A DNA stretch of 64,000 nt from JBOZRQ01 sp050789255 (GCA_050789255.1 JBOZRQ010000046.1:124001-188000); one strand, 5' to 3'. Positions 48,119 to 57,230 are shown, counted from the stretch's first letter. Made by a program: numbers and translations. The notes: a model not told the origin generated them from the sequence alone.

Positions 48119-48613
48119 TCAGGGGTCTCCCGTGACCAGGACGCCAGGGGCACTGGCTCCGGTGGTAGCAACGACCTGTTGGAGCATGGGCAGGTTCTCG
48201 GTTACCTGCCGCTGGCTCACGTCCGTCAGGGCCATCATCTGCATCACAGCGGGGTTCTGCGTGATTGACGCGGGCAGTTGCTGCGCCAACTGGAGACCCA
48301 TGCTGCGGTTCTGCAGGAATCCCGCCACGTTGACACCCAGGTCGGCGGCCGCTGTCTGGTCGCCCTGCGCCAGCCGCAAAAGGCTGCCCAGCATGGCGAT
48401 CTGGTGGTGCAGTTCGTTTAACTCGATCAGGCTGAACTTCTGAAATGTCTTGTCAGATCGTATGGTCGGATCAAGCAGGGCCCGTACGTGAAAGCTGTGC
48501 GCCATGGCGGCGACAGGTAGCCCCTGGTTGGCGAACTGCATGAGGCTGTTAATCGGGAGGCCTGCTGCGCCCCATGCGCGCTGGCCTCCGTACTGCATCG
48601 CTCGGTTCTCCAT
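48119..48613 (-). CDS. Hypothetical helical protein
   Basis: A 164-residue protein from ATG 48613 (MENRAMQYGGQRA), with AAGGAGTG about 14 bases upstream, so the start is not fully sure. It is rich in Q, L and A and helical, with a central region LNELHHQIAMLGSLLRLAQG and a C-terminal Gln-rich part (MQMMALTDVSQRQVTENLPM). There is no signal or membrane segment. Size and composition recall spore-coat-associated proteins of Bacillota, but no family is recognised. Confidence 0.65.
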   Translation of the reverse strand: MENRAMQYGGQRAWGAAGLPINSLMQFANQGLPVAAMAHSFHVRALLDPTIRSDKTFQKFSLIELNELHHQIAMLGSLLRLAQGDQTAAADLGVNVAGFLQNRSMGLQLAQQLPASITQNPAVMQMMALTDVSQRQVTENLPMLQQVVATTGASAPGVLVTGDP

Positions 48614-48718
48614 CCTGTGAGTACCACTCCTTGCGCAGGGTGCCTGCTGCGTTATGTTACGCCGCATGCCGTACCCGCGTTACTGGAGCCTGTTTCAGTC
48701 AAAGGTGGCCGCCATGAA

Positions 48719-48755
48719 GAACAAGCCCGGTGCTTAGCACCGGGCTTGTTCTTTC
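48719..48755. terminator. Bidirectional terminator
   Basis: A perfect 14-bp stem (AACAAGCCCGGTGC with GCACCGGGCTTGTT) and a TTA loop, then CTTTC. It ends the leftward gene at 48762. Confidence 0.9.
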
Positions 48756-48761
48756 GCTGGT

Positions 48762-49229
48762 TTACATGTCGGCTGGCTTGACGCCGTTGCTGGCCAGAAG
48801 TGCGGCGAAGAAGCCGGCCTCGGCCACGGGACCCTGGCCCTGCAGGAACTCGGCGACCTTCCCGGCGTCGAACAGGGTCTCGGGGAAGGTGGACTGGGAG
48901 GAGACAAGCTGAAACATACCATGCTCGCTGTCGCTTAAGCGCACAAGGCGTGCCAGGATGATCCCCTTGCTGCGGCCGGCGGTGGCCCGCACGGCCCAGG
49001 ACAGGTTGGCCGCCTCCATGCGGGTTTCGTAGTCACTGGTGGATATGCCGGGCTCCCAGAGCGGGGCATCGGCGGGGTTCTCCATGACGGCCTGCAGGAC
49101 CCAGCGGGCCGCTTTGAAGGTCGGTTCGGCCCGGAATGGCGGCAGCCATTCCTGGACCAGGGCATTAGCCACTTGCCTCAGCGTTATACCTTGAGGCAGG
49201 AGGAAGTTCAGAGTGGGACTTGTGCTCAT
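48762..49229 (-). CDS. Hypothetical protein
   Basis: A 155-residue soluble protein with an ordinary alpha/beta composition. The N-terminal part (LPQGITLRQVANALVQEWLP) and the middle (DYETRMEAANLSWAVRATAG) are helical and the C-terminal part is mixed (FAALLASNGVKPADM). It is preceded upstream on its strand by a GGGAGGCC ribosome site. Neither a family nor a link with its neighbours is recognised. Confidence 0.65.
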   Translation of the reverse strand: MSTSPTLNFLLPQGITLRQVANALVQEWLPPFRAEPTFKAARWVLQAVMENPADAPLWEPGISTSDYETRMEAANLSWAVRATAGRSKGIILARLVRLSDSEHGMFQLVSSQSTFPETLFDAGKVAEFLQGQGPVAEAGFFAALLASNGVKPADM

Positions 49230-49353
49230 GTGGGGTGGCCTCCCTTACCCGTTGCCGGACATCACTCATTACTCTAGTGTTACACAGAAGGGCTGGGAAA
49301 ACAAGGCTCTCTCGCTGAGAATGCGAAAATCCTGCTAGTCGTTAAAGAAATCC

Positions 49354-49383
49354 TTGTCTTTTTTGGGTGGGTCGGCGTACAAT
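49354..49383 (+). promoter_or_regulatory. Promoter of the RNA-binding protein gene
   Basis: TTGTCT (49354-49359), an 18-base spacer and TACAAT (49378-49383). This gives a leader of about 85 bases, long enough to carry cold-responsive structure. Confidence 0.6.
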
Positions 49384-49476
49384 ATAGCTATCGTGACGCC
49401 ATGCCGGGTTTCTCTGCTTGCAGCGTGAAGCTTCGTGCGTTGGAGCGATAATCAAGTGATAAGGGGCACGAAGAGA

Positions 49477-49791
49477 ATGACCAAGACTCTGTATGTAGGA
49501 AACCTTCCCTGGGCGGCCACCAACGACGACCTGCACCAGGCTGTAAGCCAGCACGCCGAGGTAATCTCGGCTCGCATCGCCACCGACCGTGAGACCGGTC
49601 GGTCCCGTGGCTTCGGTTTCGTTGAGGTCCCGGCCGACAAGGCTCAGGCCGTTATCGACGCGCTGAACGGCGCCGATTGGGCTGGCCGGGCTCTGACCGT
49701 CAACGAGGCTAAGCCCCGCGAGGAGCGCCCGGCTGGCGGCGGCGGCCGCGGCGGTTTCGGCGCCAACCGTGGCGGCGGCCGTCGCTTCTAG
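49477..49791 (+). CDS. Single-RRM RNA-binding protein with Gly/Arg tail
   Basis: A 104-residue protein. Residues 3-80 form one RNA recognition motif with RNP2 LYVGNL and RNP1 RGFGFVEV, and residues 82-104 are Gly/Arg-rich (GGGGRGGFGANRGGGRRF). It binds single-stranded RNA. Bacterial RRM proteins of this plan (cyanobacterial Rbp, Rbp of some Clostridia) are often cold-induced. It is directly followed by a DEAD-box helicase, which suggests a shared role in RNA structure. Own promoter upstream, terminator behind. Confidence 0.92.
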   Translation: MTKTLYVGNLPWAATNDDLHQAVSQHAEVISARIATDRETGRSRGFGFVEVPADKAQAVIDALNGADWAGRALTVNEAKPREERPAGGGGRGGFGANRGGGRRF

Positions 49792-49803
49792 TACGGCACA
49801 AAG

Positions 49804-49838
49804 GGGACTCGGTGCTTCGGCACCGGGTTCTTTTTTTT
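49804..49838 (+). terminator. Terminator after the RRM gene
   Basis: GGACTCGGTGC and GCACCGGGTTC with a TTCG loop, then eight T. Confidence 0.93.
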
Positions 49839-49917
49839 GCCGCGAGCACCGTTAGAAATCCCCCGTCGGCGAAACAATGCACTCTGCAGCAGTTTCTACG
49901 ACCGGGAGGATGCAACG

Positions 49918-51531
49918 ATGGGTTTTGACAACCTGGGTATTATGCCCGACATTGTGCGGGCACTGGAGGATATGGGCTTCGAGGAGCCTTCCCCGATTCA
50001 GGCTGAGGCGATACCGCTTTTGCTGGAGGGGCGCGACCTGATCGGGCAGGCGCAGACGGGCACCGGCAAGACCGCTGCCTTTGCGATTCCCGCACTGCAG
50101 CGGCTTCGGCCCGAGCTCCAGCGCCCGCAGGCGCTGGTTCTGACGCCCACCCGCGAGCTTGCCCTGCAGGTGGCCGAAGAGATTGGCAAAATCGGTAGGC
50201 ACCTGCGGGTGCGGGAGCTCGCCGTCTATGGCGGCAGCCCCATCGACCGCCAGATCCGTGCGCTGCGGGCCGGCGTCTCGGTGGTCATCGGTACACCGGG
50301 TCGGCTGATGGATCATATCGAACGGGGGACGCTGAAGCTAGACCAGATTCACACGCTGGTCCTGGACGAGGCGGATGAGATGCTCGACATGGGCTTCATC
50401 GAGGATATTGAGACGATCATGGGCCACCTGCCCGCCGACCGGCAGACCGTCTGTTTCTCTGCGACGATGCCCGACCCGATCCTGCGCCTGACCCGGCGCT
50501 ACATGAAGGACCCGGTTCGGATCAGCATCGCCAGGCAGGAGTTGACGGCGCCCACCATCGAGCAGGCTTACTACGAGATCCGGGAGCGGGACCGCGTGGA
50601 GGCGCTGACCCGGATTATTGACCACGAGGCGATCACCCGGGGCATCATCTTCTGCCGGACCAAGCGGGCCTGCGACGAGGTCTCCTCGGCGCTCCAGGCC
50701 CGGGGCTACCTGGCGGAGGCGATCCACGGGGATCTCAACCAGGCGCAGCGCAACCGGGTGCTGGCCCGGTTCAAGGAGGGCCAGATCGAACTGCTGGTCG
50801 CCACAGACGTGGCTGCCCGCGGCATCGACGTGGAGAACGTGACCCACGTGATCAACTACGACATCGCCCAGGCGCCCGAGTCACATGTGCACCGCATCGG
50901 CCGCACGGGGCGCGCCGGGCGCGAGGGTACCGCCTTCACCCTGATTCACCCCCGTGAGTTCCGCCACCTGAAGTTCATTGAGCGGCAGACCAAGGCGCAC
51001 ATCGTCCGCCGGAATGTGCCGACCCCGTCGGATGTGGCTGCGCGGGCCCTGGAGCTGTTCGCCCAGCGGGTCGAAACCATGATGGAGCAGGGCGCCGGCC
51101 AGAATCCGGAGTTCACCGGTCTGGCGGGGCGCTTGCTGGAGGAGCACGAACCGCAGCGGCTCGTCTCGGCGCTGCTGTCGGTGATGATCGACCACCGCGC
51201 CGTAGGCGGCCACGAGGCGGATGGGCGGCGGCCTGCGGCCACAGCGCAGCCCACCCGGGAGTTCGGCCGGACCGGCGCCGAACACGGTTATGTGCGGCTC
51301 TTCATGAATGTGGGTGCCAAGCACAACGTGACCCCGGCCGACTTCGTACGCACCATCGCCCGGGAGGCAGAGATCCCCGGCGGGGTGATCGGGGCGATCG
51401 ATATCCACGAGAACTTCACCTTTGTGGAGGTCCCGCGGGATGTCGGCGCCGCTGTCATGACCGCCATGCAGGACGCCTCGATTCGGGGCCGGACCATTAA
51501 CGTGGAGCCGGCCCGGCCCGTGGGGCACTAA
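49918..51531 (+). CDS. DEAD-box RNA helicase with DbpA-type C-terminal domain
   Basis: A 537-residue ATP-dependent RNA helicase. Q motif GFEEPSPIQAEAIP, motif I AQTGTGKT, Ia PTRELALQ, II LDEADEMLD, III SATMP, then V ATDVAARGID and VI HRIGRTGRAGREG. Residues 465-535 are a DbpA/CsdA RNA-binding domain (YVRLFMNVGAKHNVTPADFV, IDIHENFTFVEVP), so it resembles CshA/DeaD. It probably works in ribosome assembly or in unwinding mRNA at low temperature. ATG 49918 has GGGAGG nine bases upstream. It follows the RRM gene, which has its own terminator. Confidence 0.95.
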   Translation: MGFDNLGIMPDIVRALEDMGFEEPSPIQAEAIPLLLEGRDLIGQAQTGTGKTAAFAIPALQRLRPELQRPQALVLTPTRELALQVAEEIGKIGRHLRVRELAVYGGSPIDRQIRALRAGVSVVIGTPGRLMDHIERGTLKLDQIHTLVLDEADEMLDMGFIEDIETIMGHLPADRQTVCFSATMPDPILRLTRRYMKDPVRISIARQELTAPTIEQAYYEIRERDRVEALTRIIDHEAITRGIIFCRTKRACDEVSSALQARGYLAEAIHGDLNQAQRNRVLARFKEGQIELLVATDVAARGIDVENVTHVINYDIAQAPESHVHRIGRTGRAGREGTAFTLIHPREFRHLKFIERQTKAHIVRRNVPTPSDVAARALELFAQRVETMMEQGAGQNPEFTGLAGRLLEEHEPQRLVSALLSVMIDHRAVGGHEADGRRPAATAQPTREFGRTGAEHGYVRLFMNVGAKHNVTPADFVRTIAREAEIPGGVIGAIDIHENFTFVEVPRDVGAAVMTAMQDASIRGRTINVEPARPVGH

Positions 51532-51593
51532 GTCCACCGGTCCGCAAGCAGGGAACTTAGCCCCGGGGAAAAAGGGGAAATGGAAATATATGG

Positions 51594-51635
51594 AGAAGCC
51601 TCCTGACGCACCGCTCGGTGTGAGAGGAGGCTTCT
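51594..51635 (+). promoter_or_regulatory. Hairpin that hides the ribosome site of the SLH gene
   Basis: AGAAGCCTCCT (51594-51604) pairs perfectly with AGGAGGCTTCT (51625-51635). The 3' arm contains the Shine-Dalgarno AGGAGG, and the ATG of the SLH gene starts four bases later. The loop holds another small hairpin (GCACC/GGTGT). The element may also act as a terminator for the helicase gene, but it has no T-tract. It could repress translation until opened. Confidence 0.6.
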
Positions 51636-51638
51636 GCC

Positions 51639-54600
51639 ATGCTTCATCGCTTGCGCCTGCTGCTTCTGTGGCTCACCCTGGCCGGACTGCTCGCCCTGTT
51701 CTCCCCGGTGGCTGCCGCAGCCGCCACAGATCCGCTCACCAGCGAGCAGTCGCTCGCCCTGCTGCAAGGCTACGCCATCGTGCGGGGGGATCCCAGTGGA
51801 TCATTGCTGCTCGATCACAAGCTAACCCGGGCACAGGCTGCGGCCATCTTCGTGCGCGCCCGCGGGGCGGAGGGCCTCGCCCGCATGGTCGACGACATGG
51901 TGCCCTTCGTGGACGCCAAGGGTCACTGGGCAGCCGGGGAGATCGCCATCGCAGACCGTATGGGGCTGATGAAGGGCGACGGCGATGGACGGTTCCGGCC
52001 CGAGGATGAGATCACCTACGCCGAGGTCTATACGGTCCTGCTTCGCCTGGTGGAGCGGGAGCCAACCGGGTCGTGGGATCCCTTCAAGGCCTGGGAGGCG
52101 GCTGAGCGGGTGGGATTCGCCCAGACCGGCATCAATGTCACCACCCCGGCGATCCGGGGCAGCATCTTCTGGTCGCTGGCCGTGGCGATCTCCCAGGTGC
52201 CGCTGCCGACCGGCCAAACGGTGCTCCAGAAGTACGTGGACAGTGAAGCGCCCAAGATCCAAATGGACAACGGGGTGATCAAGACCAAGGCGGAGACCGT
52301 CACCATTTCGGGCAGGGCGCCCGGTGCGGTGAAGGTGTCGGTGGAGGGGAAACCGGCGGCCCTGGACCCTGCCTCGGGGACCTTCCGAATCGACGTGCTG
52401 CCCGCCCTGGGCAACAACAGCTATGCCATCGAGGCCCAGGACTGGGCAGGGAACCGGGCATCGGCGGGCGTCACCGTAGAACGCCTGCCCGATATCGCAT
52501 CCATCCGGGTGGAAGGCGCTGCCATGATGCGGGCCGGCACCAGCCAGAAGCTGACGGTGACCGCCCTGGATCCCCGGGGGCAGGCCCTGTCCCTGGACGG
52601 GGTAAAGGTGGAGCTGAGCGGCGATCTGGCCGTGTTCAACCTGGGCACCCGAACGTTGACCGTGGGCAAGAAGACGGGGCGGGGCGCCCTTACGCTGCGC
52701 TATGACGCCGTCTCCACCACCTTCAACTTCGAGGTGACCGACCAGTCGCCCCGGGCCAACCGCCTTCAGTTCGCCGCCATCAACGGCGGGAGCGACCTGA
52801 CCACCGCCCGGGAGACCGAGGTGAGGGTCCATGTCATGGACGCCAACAACCAGCCCGTCACCGACGACTATTGGCGCCAGGTCAGCCTGACCGCCGAGGG
52901 TGCGCTGGTAAGCCCGGCCGTCGCTGAGGTCCAAAAGGGGGTGGCGACCTTCAAGGTCACCCCGGTCGGCCAGGGCACCGTGACGCTGCGGGCGCTCAGC
53001 CCGGGCCTCTCAGGCGTATCGATCGCCCTCCGGGCGTATACCTCGACCCGGGTGGTGTTGACCAGTTACCCTGCCTCGCTGCCGCCCGACGGGCTGTCGA
53101 CCGGCACGATACGGGCTGAACTGCGCGATGCTGACGGACGTCCGGTGGCAAATGAGACGGGGCGCGATATCGTCGTGGATTTGCTGGCGTCGGGCTCCGA
53201 CGGCACCTTGACCGTCCCCCGGCTCACCATTCGGCCCGGGCAGTCGCACTCGGCGGGCTCCGATGCCCAGTTCCGGGTCGGCATCCTGGGCCAGTCGGCT
53301 ACGATTACCGGGCGCCTGAGCAGTGCGCATGACTACTCCATCGTGCCGCTGACGCTGGGCATGGCGCCGCTGCCCGGGGTGAGGCTCGTTTTCGCCTATC
53401 CCACCTCGGCAGTGACACCTGGCGCGGGAGGCGCCTTCGTCGACGTGCAGGTGGTCGACGTCAACGGTCAACTGGTGACCACCGGCGCCTACGCCTTCCA
53501 GCTCTCGATCTCCACCAGCAACGGCGACGCCCCGGTGGGCGGCCTGCCGCCGGGTGTGCAACTGACCATGGAGGGATCCGCGTATCGGCCGGTGGGCGGG
53601 GGCACCGGCGCCGACCCGACGGTCGTGGTGGGACGGACCTACCAGGGCGCCGCCCGGCTGCGGCTGAACTACGACCGGAGCGGCATTCTCACCCTGAGCC
53701 CTGTGCTGCTGCCGCCTTCGCAGCAAGCCTACCATCCGACGGCGGGGTATGGCCCCGCCTCCGCCTCGGCGGGCATGACGGCCCAGCCGTTCCAGGTCAC
53801 CTTCGCAGGCGAACCCAGGGAGGTGCGCCTGACGGTCGACTCCGCCCTCGGGCAGTCCCTGAGCCAGGGCGCCGGTGCCCCCGGCTCGACCTTCCGGGTG
53901 CGGGCAGCCGTGGTCGACAGTCGTGGTGCGACGGTGCCGGGGTACTCCGGGACGGTAACCCTCTCCCGGACAGCGGGCCAGGGGGTAACCACCCTCTTGG
54001 GCGGCGGGAGCCAGGCGACCGTCGGCGGGGTTACGGAGTTCTCCTTGTCTGCGGGACAGGCGCCCGGGTACGACCGCTATGTAGCCTCGGTGGGCTCCCT
54101 TCAGAGCGTTCCGGTTACGCTGTCCGTGCGTACGGCAGCGCCTGACACGCCGGTGGTCGCCGCGGTACGGGGCGGCAGTACGAACGATCCGTCCCCCGTG
54201 ATCGGCTATGTAGGCCCCGAGGCGCAGTACTTGGAGGTGCAGCTGGCGCCCCGGCGGTCGCCGGTTCAGGGCGAGCCGAGCTATTGGGCCCTGGTGCGGG
54301 TCTACCGTAAGGGAAGCTCGTCGCCCCTGTATGCGGCCGTGATCGATCTGTCGGCAGAGCCCGCCCTGGTCCGGGTGCCCAAGTCGCTGCTTCCGGCCGG
54401 CCGGGAGGTCTACGAGGTCTCGGTCTACAACGGCTACGCTGAGAGCGCCCGGTCCAGCGATCTGGGGCTGAGCGGGGCCGTGAACGCAGCCTACCAGGAT
54501 GGCTACACGCTTCAGTCGGCGTGGTTTGATGCTGAGTCGGGCAAGCTTTCCCTTGTCACCGGCGGAATCGATGGCACCGGCGTGCTGACGCCCGGAAAGC

Positions 54601-55469
54601 TGACGATCGTCAAGGACGGCAACAAGCTCTCCCTGGCCAACACTGCGGTCACGGTGGTCTCCAAGGGCCCGAGCGGGGTGGAACTGAACCTGGGGGCGCT
54701 CGCAGGTTCGGTGGATCCCAGCAAGTTCCAGGGGGCCGTGGTGCTCCGGGCCGAGAGCGGCTGGTACGCCAGCAGCGACGGCGCCCAGGTGGCGCGGGCG
54801 GTGAGCGGGGCGCCGATCACCCCCATGGCGGCGCTCGGCTACGCCTTGCTAGACGCTCCCGCTGGGCGGCTCTACCTGCAAGGGGTCGGCTTTACCCAGG
54901 GGACCCTGGACCTCGGGAAGATCGGCATCGGGCCGGTGCCAATCCCACTGACCGCGACCGACCAGGTGCTGTCGATTACCGACACATCGGTAACCATCGC
55001 CCTGTCGGCCGGCACGCTGGGGGCCATTCAGGGGCTGGCGAGTCCGGACATCCAGGTGACGGCGCAGAAGGGCTGGCTCAAGGTGACCAACCCCACCGGC
55101 ACGTACAATGCCGGAACCTCCGGGGGCCGGCTGTACACGCGAATCTCCCTGACGAGCGCTTCGTACGATCGATCACGCAAAACGTTGGTGCTCCGGGGCA
55201 GCGGTTTCACCAGGGCGACGCTGAACCCGGTCATGCTGGCATTTCGCACGCCGGGGTCGGAGCCGGTGCGGCCGTTCACAACCCCCCGCCCGGTAGAGGC
55301 AATTGATGACAGCACCATCGAAGTGGTGCTGAGCGATGACGAGGCGCGTGCCTTCCAGGTCCTCCTGGACAAAACGACCTTCCTCAACACCGACAGGGCC
55401 TGGTTGACCGACCCTCAGGGCATTCCGGCGATCACGCTCGCTCCCGACAGCATCCTCTTCGTGCCGTAG
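51639..55469 (+). CDS. SLH-domain surface protein with Ig-like repeats
   Basis: A 1276-residue exported protein, the largest gene of the window. Signal peptide 1-29 (LLWLTLAGLLALFSPVAAAA). Residues 35-190 hold SLH-type repeats (KLTRAQAAAIFVRARG, FVDAKGHWAAGEIAIADRMG, LMKGDGDGRFRPEDEITYAE), which anchor proteins to pyruvylated wall polymers. Then come Ig-like/Big_1 domains, first KAETVTISGRAPGAVKVSVE, then about 410-800 with intimin-type phrases such as ASLPPDGLSTGTIRAELRDA. The last 400 residues have four loosely repeated beta units, each with a phrase like LYLQGVGFTQGTLDL, LVLRGSGFTRATLNP. It is a cell-surface or S-layer-associated protein. Confidence 0.9.
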   Translation: MLHRLRLLLLWLTLAGLLALFSPVAAAAATDPLTSEQSLALLQGYAIVRGDPSGSLLLDHKLTRAQAAAIFVRARGAEGLARMVDDMVPFVDAKGHWAAGEIAIADRMGLMKGDGDGRFRPEDEITYAEVYTVLLRLVEREPTGSWDPFKAWEAAERVGFAQTGINVTTPAIRGSIFWSLAVAISQVPLPTGQTVLQKYVDSEAPKIQMDNGVIKTKAETVTISGRAPGAVKVSVEGKPAALDPASGTFRIDVLPALGNNSYAIEAQDWAGNRASAGVTVERLPDIASIRVEGAAMMRAGTSQKLTVTALDPRGQALSLDGVKVELSGDLAVFNLGTRTLTVGKKTGRGALTLRYDAVSTTFNFEVTDQSPRANRLQFAAINGGSDLTTARETEVRVHVMDANNQPVTDDYWRQVSLTAEGALVSPAVAEVQKGVATFKVTPVGQGTVTLRALSPGLSGVSIALRAYTSTRVVLTSYPASLPPDGLSTGTIRAELRDADGRPVANETGRDIVVDLLASGSDGTLTVPRLTIRPGQSHSAGSDAQFRVGILGQSATITGRLSSAHDYSIVPLTLGMAPLPGVRLVFAYPTSAVTPGAGGAFVDVQVVDVNGQLVTTGAYAFQLSISTSNGDAPVGGLPPGVQLTMEGSAYRPVGGGTGADPTVVVGRTYQGAARLRLNYDRSGILTLSPVLLPPSQQAYHPTAGYGPASASAGMTAQPFQVTFAGEPREVRLTVDSALGQSLSQGAGAPGSTFRVRAAVVDSRGATVPGYSGTVTLSRTAGQGVTTLLGGGSQATVGGVTEFSLSAGQAPGYDRYVASVGSLQSVPVTLSVRTAAPDTPVVAAVRGGSTNDPSPVIGYVGPEAQYLEVQLAPRRSPVQGEPSYWALVRVYRKGSSSPLYAAVIDLSAEPALVRVPKSLLPAGREVYEVSVYNGYAESARSSDLGLSGAVNAAYQDGYTLQSAWFDAESGKLSLVTGGIDGTGVLTPGKLTIVKDGNKLSLANTAVTVVSKGPSGVELNLGALAGSVDPSKFQGAVVLRAESGWYASSDGAQVARAVSGAPITPMAALGYALLDAPAGRLYLQGVGFTQGTLDLGKIGIGPVPIPLTATDQVLSITDTSVTIALSAGTLGAIQGLASPDIQVTAQKGWLKVTNPTGTYNAGTSGGRLYTRISLTSASYDRSRKTLVLRGSGFTRATLNPVMLAFRTPGSEPVRPFTTPRPVEAIDDSTIEVVLSDDEARAFQVLLDKTTFLNTDRAWLTDPQGIPAITLAPDSILFVP

Positions 55470-55485
55470 CCATGGGCAGGAGCAG

Positions 55486-55516
55486 GACGGACGGCTGGGA
55501 AATCCAGCCGTCCGTC
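55486..55516 (+). terminator. Terminator after the SLH gene
   Basis: GACGGACGGCTGG and CCAGCCGTCCGTC, a perfect 13-bp stem with a GAAAT loop; weak T-tract (ACTTCG). Confidence 0.85.
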
Positions 55517-55571
55517 ACTTCGCCGCAACCCAGGGAGCCCAGGGTGCGTCTCATCTTCAGGAGGAGTGTAC

Positions 55572-56567
55572 GTGATAGACCGCCGAGCGTTTCTGATTGG
55601 CGCAGCGACGGTGCTGGCGAGCGCCACAGGCTGTTCCAAGGTGCTCCCCAAGCCCCCGGACGTCGTGGAGCCAGCCCCACCCCAGGAGGAAGGCCCCAGG
55701 CCGCTGCGCGTCGCCCTGCTCTCGGACCCCCACGCCGAGGCGGAGGACTCCGCAATGTACGGAGCGATCACCGGTAAGTTCGCTGACGCCGTGCAGGATT
55801 ACAAGAGCCTCAAGCCGGACCTGTGGCTCGTCAATGGCGACATCGCCAACAACGGCCTGCAGTCAGAGATGGCGGCGGTCAAGAAGATCATCGCCAAGGT
55901 GGCCAAGCCCGAGCAGTTGATGGTCAACACGGGCAACCACGATTTCTATGACAAGGACGCCACCGACGAGGAGGAGCTCAAGCGCTTCCGCACCACCTTC
56001 GGGTTGGAGCAGGCATACTCCAATCGGGTGGCGGGCGGCCTGCATTTCGTCATGCTCGCCGATGAGCAGTACAAGAGCGCCAAGGGCCCCCGGGACTGGG
56101 CCTGGATCACCCCTGCCCAGCTGCGCTGGTTCGAGCAGGTCCTGGCGGAGCACCGGGACAAGCTGACGGTGGTCTGCCTGCACCAGCCGCTGCAGGACAC
56201 GGTGATCTGGTCGCACGGCGGCAACGACTTCGCCGGCTGCGGCCAGGCCAAGGAGCTGCGGGCGATCCTTCAGAAGCATCCCCAGGTGAAGCTGTGGTTC
56301 TCCGGGCATACCCACATGGGCGCCGAAATCCCGGGCAACGTCTCCCGGCAGGGCAACGTTACCTTTGCAGGCGTGGGCTCCACGTACTATCAGTTCGTGC
56401 CGTCCAGCGCGCCGGAAGCCGCCGAGTACGGCGGGTTCGTCAAGAGCGTGAAGGTCAACCAGAGCCGTATGCTGGAGGTGTGGCCCGAGAAGGTGGTCGT
56501 CCGGACCCGGGACCACATCGCCAAGGCCTGGATGACCGACCTGGACTTTGAAGTAAAGCGCAGCTAA
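55572..56567 (+). CDS. Tat-type lipoprotein metallophosphoesterase
   Basis: A 331-residue protein of the calcineurin-like phosphoesterase fold. N-terminus VIDRRAFLIGAATVLASATG carries a twin-arginine-like signal with a lipobox cysteine (TGCSK), so it is probably exported folded and lipid-anchored. Metal ligands: LLSDPHAEAED, VNGDIANNG, NTGNHDFYD, CLHQPLQD and FSGHTHMGAE. The substrate is unknown (phosphodiester or phosphomonoester). GTG 55572 has AGGAGG seven bases before; GTG 55566 is too close. Confidence 0.9.
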   Translation: MIDRRAFLIGAATVLASATGCSKVLPKPPDVVEPAPPQEEGPRPLRVALLSDPHAEAEDSAMYGAITGKFADAVQDYKSLKPDLWLVNGDIANNGLQSEMAAVKKIIAKVAKPEQLMVNTGNHDFYDKDATDEEELKRFRTTFGLEQAYSNRVAGGLHFVMLADEQYKSAKGPRDWAWITPAQLRWFEQVLAEHRDKLTVVCLHQPLQDTVIWSHGGNDFAGCGQAKELRAILQKHPQVKLWFSGHTHMGAEIPGNVSRQGNVTFAGVGSTYYQFVPSSAPEAAEYGGFVKSVKVNQSRMLEVWPEKVVVRTRDHIAKAWMTDLDFEVKRS

Positions 56568-56570
56568 GCG

Positions 56571-56604
56571 AAACGGCCTCCGGGACCGCCCCGGAGGCCG
56601 TTTT
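56571..56604. terminator. Bidirectional terminator
   Basis: AACGGCCTCCGGG and CCCGGAGGCCGTT, then TTTT. It ends the phosphoesterase gene and lies just beyond the stop of the leftward small gene at 56612. Confidence 0.9.
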
Positions 56605-56611
56605 CATGCGA

Positions 56612-56785
56612 TCAGGTCCGCGGGTTCTGGCCCGCCTGGTTGTGGGGCGCCTGCTGGGGCTGCTCGCCGCTCTGAGTCACCGGGTGGCCGACGGTGGCGT
56701 GGATGCCGCCTTGGGCCGGTTCGATCATCTTCATGTTGGGGGCGTCGCTCTGCTCGGCACGGTTCTGCTTCGGTCGGTTGGCCAT
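56612..56785 (-). CDS. Small hydrophilic protein (57 residues)
   Basis: A short gene with a full ribosome site (AGGAGGG, six bases before ATG 56785). The protein starts MANRPKQNRAEQSDAPNMKM and ends NQAGQNPRT. It is rich in Q, N, P and A and strongly hydrophilic, has no cysteine or tryptophan, and is likely unstructured. Size and composition resemble small acid-soluble or other spore-packing proteins, but it is not an alpha/beta SASP. It is near the DNA-binding-size limit of most gene finders and may be missed. Convergent with the phosphoesterase. Confidence 0.6.
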   Translation of the reverse strand: MANRPKQNRAEQSDAPNMKMIEPAQGGIHATVGHPVTQSGEQPQQAPHNQAGQNPRT

Positions 56786-56924
56786 GCATAGCCCTCCTTT
56801 CGCGTACTAGCTTGCGCCATGTGACCGCGGGTTACATCCGCTGGAGCGGGTCGACGCAAATGCCATAATTCTGCCCGCCTTGACATAAACCTGTGCATAA
56901 GGAGCCGCACAGGGGGGAGCCGTC

Positions 56925-57230
56925 ATGGGGCTGGTACCGAAGCGTGAGCGGATTGTGGATACCTTCCAGCGCTTTCAGGAGCACATGGAAGAGGCGCTGC
57001 GCCGGGTGCGCATCGCCCGGCTGCAGATCACAGAAGCGACCACGATCGAGGAGCTGGATATTGGCAAGTCCAACCTGCAGATGGCCTTTGCCGAGGTGCA
57101 GCGGGTGGTGAGGCTGGCCAAGGCCGATGCGGGACTGGAACTGCGGCCGGTGGAGGAGGTGGAGGAGCGGTACCGCCGCATGGTAGCGAGCTTCCGCACA
57201 AAGCCTGAAGTAGAAGCTCCGTGGGTTTAG
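56925..57230 (+). CDS. Small helical protein
   Basis: A 101-residue protein, helical, with heptad-like patterns (TFQRFQEHMEEALRRVRIAR, SNLQMAFAEVQRVVRLAKAD, VEEVEERYRRMVASF). No membrane segment. The ribosome site AGGGGGGAG is ten bases before the ATG. It ends 20 bases from the lysS stop, in convergent orientation. Not recognised; the length and helices would fit a regulatory or sporulation protein. Confidence 0.7.
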   Translation: MGLVPKRERIVDTFQRFQEHMEEALRRVRIARLQITEATTIEELDIGKSNLQMAFAEVQRVVRLAKADAGLELRPVEEVEERYRRMVASFRTKPEVEAPWV

